Assembly (NCBI GenBank): GCA_902728285.1
Contig: CACVBU010000603.1
Coordinates: forward strand, 894,758-958,757
Direction of reading: 5' to 3'
DNA from: Clytia hemisphaerica
Taxonomy: Eukaryota > Cnidaria > Hydrozoa > Leptothecata > Clytiidae
Length of the DNA stretch: 64,000 nucleotides
Shown: piece by piece, positions 26,001 to 37,620 of the stretch
How positions within the stretch are numbered: position 1 is the first letter of the stretch
How the letters are laid out: each line of letters opens with the position of its first letter
Program-made: the position numbers and the translations under genes
The notes under the pieces: generated by a model
The model's input: only the letters and a program-made list of their open reading frames with translations
Told to the model about the DNA's origin: nothing
Databases searched by the model: none

Positions 26001-29000
26001 AACAGTTTACAGTTAGATTGGGGTAAGTTTTTTTAAATGTACAGGTGTTTTCAATATTGTAATCGAGGAGCTTTTTGCTTTTAGTTTTAGATATTAGAAA
26101 GAGTTCGATTCCAAAATGCATTTTAGGCAGTGAATACTTTTTTCGAAATAAACAAGAGCAGTATCCTTTGAATGTAATGTCTTTACAAATGCACTGAATT
26201 TCTATTTCAAAACAAAAGTATTAAAAATGCTCCTTCATTATTGTATTATATAATGCTTTTGGAAGCTAATACAGTACCCTCGTCTATTCGAACTTCTGTA
26301 ATCTTTTCCATAACTGAAGCTAATTCTCAGTCCCCGTCTTATTTTTTTGGATTGTGGATGATATCTTCCGCTGAGTTTAATTCATTGTTATTATTTTTTT
26401 CTTAACAGATGAACCAGAAACTGGAGGTGCGAAGATTTCGAATTACGTCATCCAAATGGCATCGTCAAGCGAGGGAGGTAAAAACACAAGAACATTTTAT
26501 CCATCTTTAATATGATAATAAATTCATTCCCAACCCAGAGTGCAGATGGTGTCTTTCTGTTCCAACTACTAAAAGACCCCCAAGCAGTCTTCGTGATGAC
26601 GTAATAGGGACTTTTTTGCAGCGTGATTACGCGATTCGGAAATTTTTTCTGCGTGATGAGAGGTCAATACACGTGATCTTGATTTGAAAGATTTTTGAGC
26701 CGTGATACGTGATTTGTACTTTTTCAAAGAAATGCGTGATTGTCCATTTATTTTGCTGATTTGCGTGATCGTGATTAAAGACTAAGTAGTAAAAAAAGTG
26801 GATAGTAAGCAAAAACGATGGAAAGGGCAATATAGTTTATTTAAACTGATATTATACCGTAGCAATTATCGTCTCATCATATAACACCCATATTACTGTA
26901 TTACATGGATCATAAACGACTCCAGTCTACAAAGTGTGCATATATTTTCAGCGAATAAGAGTTTAGTACGCCTAGCTTACTGAACTTACTTTATCATTTT
27001 AGAGTTCAAGCAAGTTTACACCGGATGTAAACGTGGGTGCCGCGTCACCGAACTCCTCCCTGGTACCGATTACCATTTCAAAATGCAAGCCACAAACCAA
27101 GCTGGTGTAAGCACTGTATTTTTTAAAAAGTTGCTGTAAACTGAAAATATTTTTTCCCTTTAATATAGGAGACATCTATCCTCAGGCTTGATTGACCGAA
27201 CAAATCTCGAATAAATATTTTTTAGATAAGAAATATAATCAGATCAATGATTTAGTTCAATACATACGTGGATTTCATCTTTTTTGATGTGTTTGAATCT
27301 TCTGTGTTATGGCGAATCTTATTACCCCTCTTTTTGTCATTACCGAGTTTATCTATATGTGTTTTTCTGTGACGGAGACGGTAAGGTTCTAATTTGACTA
27401 GATCCTGACCAGCTGAGGGAGACGGTAAATCAGCACTTTTACCGTCCTCGATTTTGCGGGTCAGAAGTGCAAGTTATTCCAAATCCCTTCAGTCACTCTA
27501 CCGTCTTCAAAAGAGCATATACATAAACTCGCTACTATCTTTGGTAGCGGTTGTTACATCATTATCATCTTCAATAAATCATCAAGCATCAAATCGATCT
27601 AGATTTGCTTACACAGAGGTTCTCTTAGTTCATTGGAAAACGTCTGTTTAACTTTACCATTGCTTTCTTTAGACAAGTCTCTGGTCACCTGTTTCAACAT
27701 TGACGACCGCCCCTAGTCCGCCTGATGCACCCGATGTACCTGTTGTCTCTTTCAAAACGCCCACTAACCTACGCCTCGATTGGGTGGTAAGTAACGTATT
27801 TCCCTTAATTTAAATTCTGGGTGCAGTTTTTGTATGCTATGTTTAAATTTGAATGTTGATTATTTTTGACGATAGAAAATTCTCACACTTTATCTATCCG
27901 ATATTTTATCTCTCCTTTAGGTCATTTAGTTTGAATTTGTGAAAATGATAAATATTTTGTTACAAAACAAATTGCTTCCATTGACGTAATGATTGTTTCC
28001 TTTCGGTTTCGACCCTAATTTTTGTATTGTTCTATCCAGCACAGATTATCAGCTAGTCCGTGTTTTCTTTGCTGCAGACGTCCTACAAATTAACCTTCCA
28101 ATAAGAATCTATTTGGCTTCATGTACACCTTAGGGTCTACAGGGCTACATTTTAATTTCTCAAATTTTCATTATTTTCATGTTTTCCATTTGTTTTTATA
28201 CACCGTAGGAACCCGTCTTGCACGGAGCAGAAGTCACATCCTACACTGTTGAAAAACTTGAAGATGACTCCTTCCATAAGGTATAACACAGCTTCATTTC
28301 AAATAACTGTTCTTCTTGTCACAATATTTATTTGGAGGACTTTGATTTGTTTGACCTTGTCTGCTTTGTGTATTAAAGATTGACAGGATAAAGCAGTAAT
28401 TAAATAAAGATACCACAACATGAGACTTGATATGAGAGATGTTTTTGTGCCACCTTGTCTCTCGTCTTGTTACGTGACACCAATCGCGAGTGCATAACCT
28501 TCGACTAATAATATGTTATATATCTAATATTTTCTTTATTTTTGTTATCCCCAAAAAAACAAAAAATTTGGTGAAAAAATTTGGTGAAAAATTAATTCGC
28601 AGGGGGGCGGCTATTAGGTACCCGAGAGTACTTTTAAACATCCCATTTTATTTCTCATCTGTCATAGGTTTACCAAGGAACATGTTGCTTTTGCGAAATC
28701 AAACGAAACCTCAACCCTGCTACGCATTACTACTTCCGCATACAGGTATTCCCCTTTCCTTGTTAGTTTCTCTAGACTGGAGTTGTTCATAACCCATGTA
28801 ATACAGTAATAATATGATATATGATATGTGTTATATGATATTATGATAATTCTTGCGGGGTAATATCAGCTTGTATTCATGATATGCACCACTGGAGAGT
28901 CTTCTGAGAACTTTTAAAAATTTCCCACCCAATACGTCACTTAAACAATAGAAAAAGTGACGTATTGGATGGAAAAAAGATAGAAAAGTTGCATAATTTC

Positions 29001-32000
29001 TTGAGGTCATTAAAGTGGTGCATATCATGAATAAAACAAAATTTGTCTCTGCCGTTATTTTTTGCTTATTTTCTAGCATGATAGACTATGTTGCTCGTAC
29101 AGTTGACCCTCTACATCTCGAAAACCCTCTCTTTATCAACTGACCACGACTGACAAGTTTGCTCAAAGAGCATTACCTTTCATCGAGCTGTTAGCCTTGG
29201 AAGATTATCTTCTACGATAATTCGGATAGTGGAATTTTTTTTTTTAAACACGTCGTCTTGCTTTTCTTTATAAGTAGAATTTTCGAACTGAATATTTTTT
29301 CCAGACAAAAAATAAGTAAGGCTAAATAGTTGCGCTATATACCTTGTCGGGGAAAAATTCGTCGGGGAAAAGTGACGAATATTTTCCCCGACGAAAATTT
29401 TCCCCGGCCTTAATGCGTTTACCAACTACCAGCAAGTGACGAATTTTTCCCCGACGAAAGTTTTCCCCGACGAAGTTTTCCACGATAAGGTAGAAGGTTT
29501 AGATCTAAATCTACTTCTTTTACTTTATGGTTTTTGTTTATTTTTTCAACAGGCACACAGTACAGCAGGTGACAGTTCTTACAGTGAAGTATTCACCGTT
29601 GAAATGCCGCCCTCTGTCCCAGGCCCTGTCACCGAAATCAAAGTGGTAAGTTTCATTGAAACACTTCCATTCCAGACTAAGACTAGTAAATTTGTAATCA
29701 ATAGCCAAAAAAGGAAACTCTAATTGTCAGCTCTTGAAATCTTACCGAGAAATGTAGAGCTGGCTTGAGTTGTGATGTCAAATGACAAAGCCCGCAAACT
29801 TTTATAGCCGATCCCTTAGCCTTGTTTCTAGTAAAGGCACCAGTCCGACTGCTCATCTTATTGATGTTTAGCCCGTTCTTTCTTTAAAATTCATTGCTCT
29901 CATTAAAGGATATTAGTGCCCATTTTTGCGGAAGAGTTCTGAAACGCGCGCAACCCCTTTTATATTATTTTGAAATTATTTGTAAAGTCGACACCCCGCT
30001 AATTTTATTGCAATTTTTACTGTTACCCGATTTTTGCTCCTTTACTCTTAAGATTGAACAAACGTCGAATTCGTGTCTCGTTCAATGGCGGCATCCGATC
30101 GACCACGGTGCACGTGTTTACGAATACATCTTAGAAGCGACAGGAGCCACGTCAATGATCTGTACCGCGCAGCGGCCAAACCCGTCCAGTCTAGATGTCA
30201 CCACCACTAGCCTGGACGGATCAACGAGGAGTGACCGTAGTGACAGAGGCTCGACAATGGATGGAGAATCGGATCTAGATGAAAGCGATATTGAAGAAGG
30301 CGTTTCAAACGAATCTATCCATTCGGAAGCTTCTTCACTAACAGCCTCTAAACTCAATGATGAATACATGGAATACAGGCTAAGTGGACTCACTGCGGAT
30401 GCCTCATACAGGTAAATGGTTATTTAGCCATGACGTTTCTTCGTTATGATTATCTCTCTCTAATTCGATGTTCAAGGGACCAAGAATTTTCTTCGAATTA
30501 GAGAACAATGAAATCACAGATCTTATACTATGATTAATTCTAAAATTTTATACTAATTTCTCACAGAGGGGACCAATACAGCCATACAGCAATATCCGTT
30601 TGTTTGATTAAAACAGATTTGTTCCAGTTAACGCAATGAAGATACATCGACACCGTGCATCTACCTTGTGATGGGAGTATTTAAAAAAATTGTGTTCTTT
30701 TTTCCAGGTTACGCATACAAGCAGTCAATTCAGTTGGTACTGGTCTGTTCAGCCACCCAATTCAATTCTTCACTAAAGAGTTACCGCCCTCCCCACCCAC
30801 ACTGACCGCCTCATCCATTTCTCATCACGGTATCAAATTGAAATGGGGAAATTCATCGACTAAGAAATCACTTTCAGTTCTCAATCATTGCTTACAACTT
30901 CAGAATAAATCAGGAAGGTTAGGAAGGTTCATTTGTTATTAATTTGATCAATGCTGCTTTTAAATATCTTTAAATCAGTATTCATAATATGCACCATTGC
31001 AATGTCTTCTGACATTACATCATGGACCCAACAGCTGATTGGTTGAAAGTGACGTAAAATCAGTCAATACGTCACTTTCAACCAATCAGCTGTTGGGTTC
31101 GTGGAAGACATTACAATGGTGCATATCATGAATTGAAAGTTCTTCCGTCTCAAATCAGATCAGATGGACTTCTTTCTCAGCGAAATGTATAAAGAGGTTT
31201 ACTGGTCTCAGAATTCTGCATAGTCTACCAAAGTCTCAGCTTATTTGTTGTGTAAGATCCATGAAAAACATGCTCTGATCAATGCTGTTATTCAATCAAT
31301 GCTTCTTGTAAACCTCTTTAAATCTATGTTTTATCAGTCGTACATTTTTTCTGAACATAATTCGCATGGTTTTTCATCTACAGCTTTTCACAAGTATACG
31401 ACGGTATGAGCACGTCATACACCATCAACAAACTGAACGAACTGACTCCTTATTGTTGCCGGATTCGCTCCAAGAATGACGCTGGTGAAGGCGACTTCTC
31501 ACAACCTAAAATCTTCTACACAAAAGCACGCCCACCGCCCACTATAAAAGGTAGGTTGGATCATAATGGTAATTCTCCCAGTTGACTTTTCTTATCTACA
31601 CCTAAACTTTGAACTTTGCTTCTTTGAAGCCCTTTTCAAGAAATGATATTGTGAAATTACTGTATTGCAGTGTCTCCTTAACTCGAAATCGTACGGGGAA
31701 CACAAATTTGTTCAATTTATGGACTTTCAAGTCATAGAGACTTTGTTTCAGTTAAGGGGACATTCAAGTTGTAGAGGTTTGAATTATGGAGACTCCACTG
31801 AAGCTAACTGTTTAGTACAAAGATTAGAGATACCCTTTTTGCCCCTTCGCTTTCACAATAGTCATAATTTATTCATTAACTTACCTACCGTCTTCTTCAG
31901 ATCTTGAATGTGCGAACATCACAAATACTTCTCTCAATATCACATGGTCACCAATCGAAAAGAAATTACGGCCTGATGACGTCATGGAATATCGTTTACA

Positions 32001-33579
32001 AATGTTGGACCAAGAAACCGGAAAAGATTTCAAACAGGTAAGACTTTCAGTGAAAATTTCGTCGGTCGCAACTTTTCCATTTTGTAAAGAAGGCTTTCCA
32101 CAGTAAGAATTCTCTAGGTCGTCAGCTGAACTATAGATGATTTTTTGGCTGAGACTTTGCACATTTGCCTTGATTTTCGAGGCCTCTGAGTTGTTAAAGA
32201 ATGCTTAAGTTGAAAGGAAGAATCGACTACTTCAAAAAAAAAACACATAAAAACTCGAAGATGATATTAGCCATATTTCTAGAGTATCTTATTAAAAGCA
32301 GGTGACTTAGAGTTAGGCTGCTGGCATTCACTAACCGATTCGTTTCCTTATACAACTGGCGGTTTTGTAGAGGTCTGTGATTCAAACTAACTTAAAGTAT
32401 CAGGAAAACGCCTACCCGAGAAATTCATTTAAATGTAATCCAAATCTGAAGAAACATTTCTGTCATCCAATAATGTGATTTGAGGTGAACTGTGATCAGA
32501 ATCCTTGAATGTCAAGCGAATCTTGTTAATGCGCTATCGAAATTGAAGACGAATAAAATTTTATAACCCACTCAAAACGGAATTTCTTGCGGTAAAATGG
32601 TGAATCTCTTGTAGAGTTTCCTTAACAAGTAGTTTGAGAGGGATCGTTGAGAAGCAAAGTTGAATCAGAGTTTTCGTGGAAAAAGAGTTGGCTGCTTGCT
32701 ATGTGTAGCCTGGCTGGTGAAGCTTCGATTATGCTGCAGAGTAAAAATCCTGGCGCACGTCCCTGTCCCTATAAACCTATTACCAAGAAAAAGGTGACCA
32801 CCGGCTAAACTATCGTAAATTTGTTGTTTTTTCAAGACAAATTTCTCAACAGAGAGAACTGATTCGCTCGCCTGATGACAATTAGAAGCGTGCTCTATGT
32901 GTGATATGATAAGTTGACAGGTTATATCATGGAGAAATAGTCTAAATTCTATTCTATTTGGAATTTGATGTGTACCGAGATTTGAAAAGTGAAATTCGAT
33001 GTTTAAAAAACCTGCTGCTTTTAATCCCTCCTTCAAATGTTATTTTTTCCCAGCGAAAATGATTTACTCTGAAAACTGAGTGAAATAATTTTGATAGAAG
33101 TATAGCTACGTTCGCTGAATGATGAAAAACCTATCCATTGGAAGAAGAAAATTGGGTCAAAACTATAAATTATCATTATAGTAAATTAACAAACTTTCTC
33201 GCTTTTTTCTTACATCTAGGTTTACCAGGGCCCAAATCATTCATATGAAGTCAAAGACCTGAAGCCAGAATCAAGTTATTCTTTCCGTGTGCACGCTGTT
33301 CGTTATTTGTCTGAAAGCGCGCGCACAAGTACGCCGACGAGTTCAAGTGAAATCAAGGGAGCATTTAGTTCGCCCTTACTTCGCGCGAAAACTCTTTCGG
33401 AAAAAGCGATGGAGGAAAGTGTGGAGAATGAGAATTTAGAAACAACACCACAAGAAGATACGCAGACATGTAAATTGACTGACACGCATATAGCGCTGAT
33501 TATCCTGAGTACTTTCTTGATCATTTGTGCACTGATTGCCGGAATTCTACGGTGGGTTTTAAACGAAGCTCAGTTATGA
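17047..33579 (+). CDS. FNDC3: FNDC3-type protein, 23 coding exons
   Basis: Exons by splice sites and phase: 17047-17677, 18932-19026, 19285-19415, 20545-20604, 22563-22701, 22947-23003, 23191-23318, 23528-23655, 24152-24282, 24740-24878, 25204-25269, 25801-26022, 26409-26477, 27003-27106, 27673-27786, 28209-28280, 28668-28745, 29553-29645, 30053-30411, 30708-30917, 31384-31550, 31901-32037, 33220-33579. They total 3690 nt, 1229 aa; vertebrate FNDC3A/B are about 1200. Residues 1-240 are Pro/Gln/Asn-rich, with a conserved FNDC3-like patch (NSNVVHFNSPNGETVASFI, FQVPYPQQPGPMP) and a Lys/Arg-rich run near 170-190. About nine FN3 domains follow from residue 242 to 1150, with the usual W and Y..L.P.T.Y pattern (ASELQPGTQYFF, LKPGCTYKIRV, LLPGTDYHFKM). 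Residues 1201-1223 are one hydrophobic helix close to the C-terminus, a tail-type membrane anchor as in the family (ER/Golgi-associated in vertebrates). Exon 19 adds a Ser/acidic insert. No lesion was seen. Exon 1 and the 5' UTR arrangement are the least certain parts. Confidence 0.93.
17678..18931. other. FNDC3 intron 1, nothing else seen
   Basis: Begins GTAAGT and ends TATTTTTATAG. The plus-strand open frame running from exon 1 to 18001 and the minus-strand frame at 17805-18050 look compositional. No repeat boundaries found. Confidence 0.7.
19450..19700 (-). mobile_element. tRNA-derived SINE in FNDC3 intron 3
   Basis: Read on the minus strand the head resembles a tRNA gene: an A-box-like TAGGGGTAGAGCGCC near 19680-19695 and a B box GGTTCAACCCC near 19647-19657, spaced about 35 nt apart, as in internal pol III promoters. 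The body continues to 19450. The 8-bp direct repeat AGTATGTA flanks it (19442-19449 and 19701-19708), which supports a retroposed insertion. It is not an intact tRNA: the acceptor stem cannot be closed. Confidence 0.7.
20901..22155 (+). mobile_element. Non-autonomous Helitron-like element, copy 1 (FNDC3 intron 4)
   Basis: The 3' end is a perfect hairpin, CCGGCGT-GCG-ACGCCGG, followed by GTACCGGCTAG and a host T, a Helitron-type terminus. Most of the length is homologous in inverted orientation to 51637-53950. Shared parts include a TGTGTCACTTTCG start region, a long T/C-rich tract near 21050-21080, a block with CCCTTAAGG, and CGTCACCCGGGAGGG. No Rep/helicase coding is present, so it is non-autonomous. 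The left end at 20901 (TCTGTATGTG) is approximate. Confidence 0.72.
22156..22562. other. Rest of FNDC3 intron 4
   Basis: Contains repeated TCGCCGG/CGCCGCC-like words at 22250-22420 between CAGGGGTC (22239) and AGTCCCTG (22445). These could be degraded ends of a CAGGG-type DNA transposon, but no clean target duplication was found. Confidence 0.35.
24283..24739. other. FNDC3 intron 9 with Tigger-like relic
   Basis: The stretch at 24405-24475 has alternating TTCGAACTCGA / TTCGAATTA phrases like those at 43611-44115, typical of decayed pogo/Tigger-type inverted repeats. No boundaries could be set. Confidence 0.3.
26478..27002. other. FNDC3 intron 13 with GCGTGAT-rich repeat
   Basis: Between 26620 and 26775 the words GCGTGAT, ACGTGAT and CGTGATT recur at irregular 12-40 nt spacing. 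A similar cluster is at 5280-5390. No open frame or terminal repeat is apparent. Confidence 0.5.
28875..29032. mobile_element. MITE, ATTCATGATATGCACCA family, copy 1 (FNDC3 intron 17)
   Basis: Terminal inverted repeats ATTCATGATATGCACCAC (left) and GTGGTGCATATCATGAAT (right) bound 158 bp. The interior has a CCAATACGTCACTT / AAGTGACGTATTGG inverted repeat, so the whole can fold into a long hairpin. No coding capacity. Related copies are at 30980-31133 and 36531-36610. Confidence 0.8.
29340..29482. repeat. Cluster of inverted TTTTCCCCGACGAA units (FNDC3 intron 17)
   Basis: At least six copies of TTTTCCCCGACGAA or its complement lie between 29345 and 29480, in both orientations, some separated by GTGACGAAT. 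They form several possible hairpins. The origin is unclear. Confidence 0.7.
30980..31133. mobile_element. MITE, ATTCATGATATGCACCA family, copy 2 (FNDC3 intron 20)
   Basis: 154 bp forming an almost complete hairpin: ATTCATAATATGCACCATTG on the left and its near complement on the right. The inner arms include CCCAACAGCTGATTGGTTG and AAGTGACGTA, mirrored on the other side. No coding capacity. Confidence 0.85.
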
Positions 33580-35384
33580 TACAATCATTCTGATATTGAG
33601 TATATCGTAGTTTAACTTATAATTTTTGACGTGGGACAAATTTATTTTTTAAACCTTCTTCTTTTTATTACTCTTTCACCTTTTTCTTTTTTTTCTGAAA
33701 AATGACCAGATTTAATTTTCGGACGACTTTGATTTTCGGACAAACGATATAGTTGTGCTTCTTTGTTATTTTTTGTTTTCTTTTACTTGTAATTTTCGTT
33801 CATATTTTTTTTGTTGGTATTCTTCTCTCTTTGTTTTTTTTTTTTTTGCTGTTGACCTTTATTTTTGTAGATAAAATTGTAGATTAAAACATAATATTAT
33901 AAATTTCTGTCCGTAGCCAAGAATTAAAACACAGAAAAAATTATACAAAATTGATCAATTTCGATTTGTTAGAGATTTGTCTTGCATTTCTTTTTTAAAA
34001 ACATAAAAATCGGAAATATATCTTTAGCATGACATGAAAAGCTTTAAGGCATGGCGGGGTAAAAAACAGGGGCTAAATTTATACAATTATTATATTGATG
34101 AATAAATCACATTAAAATTATATTATGTTAACTTTATAATATTTATTGTAAAATTTGTTTTGTTTTTTTTCTTCAAAAATTTATAAAAATGAAAAATTAA
34201 GGGAAGGGGTATAATATATATAAACGTTTGTTTGAGGCTTTGTGTTGCAAGATTATTACGACATCGTGTTTTTCCTTATTTTCAATCAAATTACTAGCTG
34301 AAGAGTTTGGGTATTAAGGTTTTGTTCGCAACCAACAGGGAAAAAGGACCATATTCAAAAATTAATGAACAGAGTGCACTCTACTCAACCTTTTTTGCCA
34401 CAATGTGGCAAACGATGTGAGATGCCTTGGAGTTTTTACAAGATACTTCACTAATTGGTCATTTAAAGTGATAGAGATGACGCGTTCTTTAGAAAAAGTA
34501 ATAAGATTCTTTTATTACATCTTAACGACCAACCAAATCAAATAAGAGCTTGTAAAAACTCCAGCTTGTCCCAACCCTGTTAGTGTCATTATGCTAACTC
34601 CCTTGAGGTTGGTTTCTACATGATAGCAAAAACCGAGAGAAAATTTTAAGCGAATAGACTTTAATTCCAGATTTTTCAAGTGTTTATTTAAGGGAAAGAA
34701 TTCTGTAAAAGTACCTGATTCGCTTTGTAACATTGCTATTCTTTTGAAGGGAAAGAGATTCAAATAACATCTTATCGATTAGATGGTCGCTTAAATTTTT
34801 TCCGATAGGCTGATAATCTTCAATGAATCTTTAAACTTCGAACCTCTTTTAGATTTATATACTATAATCAAGGTTTACCACCTTTGCCCACCTACGGGGT
34901 GTACATATTTACAACGGGTCGAGAAAATCGAACCTATACAGTAAGTAGCCAGGAAACACTTGTCTAAAATTTCCCTATCTCACAAAGTGATCTTACAAGG
35001 AATTCGAGTGTTTCCGCAGTGAAGCGATAGACGGGTTTTCGGTCTATGCAGTAAGTAGCTACCATATAGCGACCGTAAAGTGCCCTGAAAATTTATTGGC
35101 AACAATTTCACTTTCGACCCCTTTGTCTGATACATAAGGCATTATACATAGTACTTTATTTCATAGCTTTTTGTTTATAGATCAATTTAACTTCCAATTT
35201 ATAAAGCAACTATATTTTACTTTACAAAGTACTCTACCACCATGATATCAAATCAAATACAGAACAGAAAAGAAAACAATTTTATTTTTAACAATGGAAA
35301 TTGTGTGTTCCTTTGTTTGTTTTCATCCTAAAATAAACTTAATTGGTTTATTATTTTAGGATCCAAACCCAACAAAGTCTAAAC
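33580..35384. other. FNDC3 3' UTR and following spacer
   Basis: After the stop at 33579 the sequence is T-rich (33600-33860), with ATTAAA near 33883 and AATAAA near 34101 as possible poly-A signals. No exon was recognised in 34150-35384. Confidence 0.5.
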
Positions 35385-36210
35385 ATGTTAGGAAGATTTT
35401 AAGGCTTTGCGGACTCTAAAACACACGATTTCTTTGGAAAATAGGCAAAAATGCTCATAAAATGGTTGAACTAAGAACATTTTTTAGGCTTAAAATCCAA
35501 AAAGTTAAGAACATCCGCAGGCTCCAAAAAACATTGTAATACACGCTTTTTTATAAGAATACACTTTATAAGAATGTCCATGATGAAGATGGCCAAAAAA
35601 TTAAGAATAATGCTAAGAATATCACTATCATGGATTTTGCTGCTCAAGCTAAGAATGTCATTTTTAGAGCATTTTAAATTATAAATTGACAATTACCCCC
35701 AAATAAGGCTCACTCCTTACACAAAAATGCCATTTTATGCTTGAGACGTATGTACTAAATGTTAAATCTAGTCTGAATTAGGATCCTAATCTAAGAATGA
35801 TATAAGAATATTTATGTGATGATTTTCCCAAAAAACTTAGGAATATCCATGTTTTGACACTAAAAAAAAGCGTGTAGGTATTTTTTGTAAAATGGGGAAT
35901 TGTTGGGGATAATTGGAAATTTATAGGAAGAAATACTCTAGAAAGGCAATCTTAGGTTCAGATTAATTCCAAATTCAATGATGGTGATACACGTTTTTTA
36001 TAAGAACATCCAAATTTTTTAAGCCTGCGGATGTTCTTAACTTTGAAACCTAAAAATGAGTTTCATCATTTTGTGAGTATTTTTGTTCATTTTCCTTAGA
36101 AGCTGGGTGTTTTAGAGTCCACAAAGCCTCAACAAAAATTTTGGATGATGCTCTAAAAATTGCTTTTTTAGGTTCGGTTTAATTCTATGATGGTATAACA
36201 TGTTCTTGAT
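35385..36210. repeat. Degraded pair of TACACGTTTTTTATAAGAAC-family MITEs, head to head
   Basis: Phrases of the family (AGGCTTTGCGGACTC, AACATTTTTTAGGCTT, AAGAACATCCGCAGGCTCC, TACACGCTTTTTTATAAG) run forward at 35385-35565. They run in reverse complement at 35985-36150 (TACACGTTTTTTATAAGAAC, GCCTGCGGATGTTCTTAAC). The space between is AT-rich. Confidence 0.55.
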
Positions 36211-36530
36211 TTTTTGGCCAATTTCTATGGCGCGCCAAAAGGCTTTTTAATACTAACTTTTTTTTATAATACCAACTTTTTTTTATAATATCAACTTTTT
36301 TATATAATACCAACTTTTTTATATAATACCAACTTTTTTTTATTATAATACCAACTTTTTTTCTATAGTACCAACTTTTGTTTTAGTTCGACGTTTTTTC
36401 ATAACAACAATTTTTGTCTCGCTTACTATGCGTGTATAATCGATCAAGTGTAGAAAGAGTCTTATCGCGATTACACCTAGCCTGGAGGCCACTTAAGGTT
36501 TTTTGATAGACTGGATGACGCGATTCTCTA

Positions 36531-36610
36531 ATTCATGATATGCACCACTGGAGAGTCTTCCGAGAATTTTCAAAATATTCAACCCAATACGTCACTTAAA
36601 CAGCCAAGTC
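36531..36610. mobile_element. MITE, ATTCATGATATGCACCA family, half copy
   Basis: Only the left half is present: ATTCATGATATGCACCACTG, GAGAGTCTTC, CCCAATACGTCACTTAAACA, matching 28875-28950. The right half is missing. Confidence 0.7.
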
Positions 36611-36823
36611 ATGTGCCTCATGTAGATTTTTCAGTGAAGAACTGTAAAGGTCCGTCTACATGGTGAAAAAAGAAAATTGACTAAGCGAGACTAAAAAAAT
36701 TGATATTATAAAAATGAAAGTTGGTATTATAATAAAAAGTTGGTATTATAATAAAAAGTTGGTATTATAAAAAAAAGTTGATATTATAAAAATTGAAGTT
36801 GGTATTATAAAAGTGAAAGTTGG

Positions 36824-37082
36824 TACACGTTTTTTTTTTGTATAAGAACAAACTATATAAGAACATAAGGCTTCGAGGCCCAAAAATTTAAGAACATTCT
36901 AAGAACATTCTAAGGCTTTGGAGACTTAAAACATGCATTTTCTTAAGAAATTACATCAAAATGCTCAAAAAATGCTGAAAATAAGAACATTTTAAGAACA
37001 TTTTTAGGCTTCAAATCCAAAAAACTAAGAACATCCGAAGGCTTCGAAAATCTTTGACGTTCTTATAAAAAAAAAACGTGTA
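36824..37082. mobile_element. MITE, TACACGTTTTTTATAAGAAC family, copy 2 (nested)
   Basis: Inverted ends TACACGTTTTTTTTTTGTAT and TTCTTATAAAAAAAAAACGT enclose the same ordered interior phrases as 8191-8442 (AAGAACATAAGGCTTCG, AGGCTTTGGAG, AAGAACATTTTTAGGCTTC, AAGAACATCC). It sits inside the GGCGCGCC element. Confidence 0.75.
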
Positions 37083-37220
37083 TTATAAAAAAAAATTAGT
37101 GTTATAAAAGAAAGTTGATATTATAAAAAGAAGTTATTATTAAAAAGCCTTTTGGCGCGCCATAAATTTCATCATAAATATTCTTATAAAGTACATTTTT
37201 ATAAAAAAGCGTGTATATAA

Positions 37221-37620
37221 AGCCATGTGTCCACTCCGGATAATTTTCAACGGATCGGTACGGTTCGGAACGGTTTCTATTGTTCTGGGGATTATCTTCA
37301 ACCCATTTGCTTCATATTTGTTTCACGTGAACGGTTCGAATGTTCACGTGTTTTTGGTCCAAACGGATAGAAAAAAAGTTGGATTTTTTCAACTTTTTTT
37401 GCGATCCGTGCCGGATCGAAACGGTTCTATTGATTTCAAACAATAGAACATCTGTATAGAAGATTACACTAATTAAATTTTCTTTGTATAAATATTGTAA
37501 ACAGAAAGAATCTGGTTCAGAAAGTTTGAAGTGGATATTGCAAAACGGTCCGGATCGGTTTTCCAAAATATTCCGATCCAAACCGATCCGTTGAAAATTA
37601 TCCGGAGTGGACACAAGGCT
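37221..37620. mobile_element. MITE with 3-bp TAA TSD, PIF/Harbinger-like
   Basis: Exactly 400 bp bounded by long terminal inverted repeats: AGCCATGTGTCCACTCCGG on the left and CCGGAGTGGACACAAGGCT on the right. They continue inward through ATAATTTTCAACGGATCGGT with few mismatches. TAA is present on both flanks (37218-37220, 37621-37623). A 3-bp TWA duplication is typical of PIF/Harbinger, so the assignment is by that rule only. Confidence 0.82.

Larger units (their letters stand above)
36226..37164. mobile_element. TIR element with GGCGCGCC ends and 6-bp TSD
   Basis: Left end TATGGCGCGCCAAAAGGC and right end GCCTTTTGGCGCGCCATA are perfect inverted repeats that continue through TTTTTAATA. The direct repeat AATTTC flanks both sides (36220-36225 and 37165-37170). 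The subterminal regions are tandem arrays of a roughly 20-nt TAATACCAACTTTTTTTTA unit (36266-36420), mirrored as AAAGTTGGTATTATAA near 36705-36820 and 37090-37130. Two other MITEs (36531-36610 and 36824-37082) are nested inside. No ORF. The superfamily is unknown to me. Confidence 0.82.
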
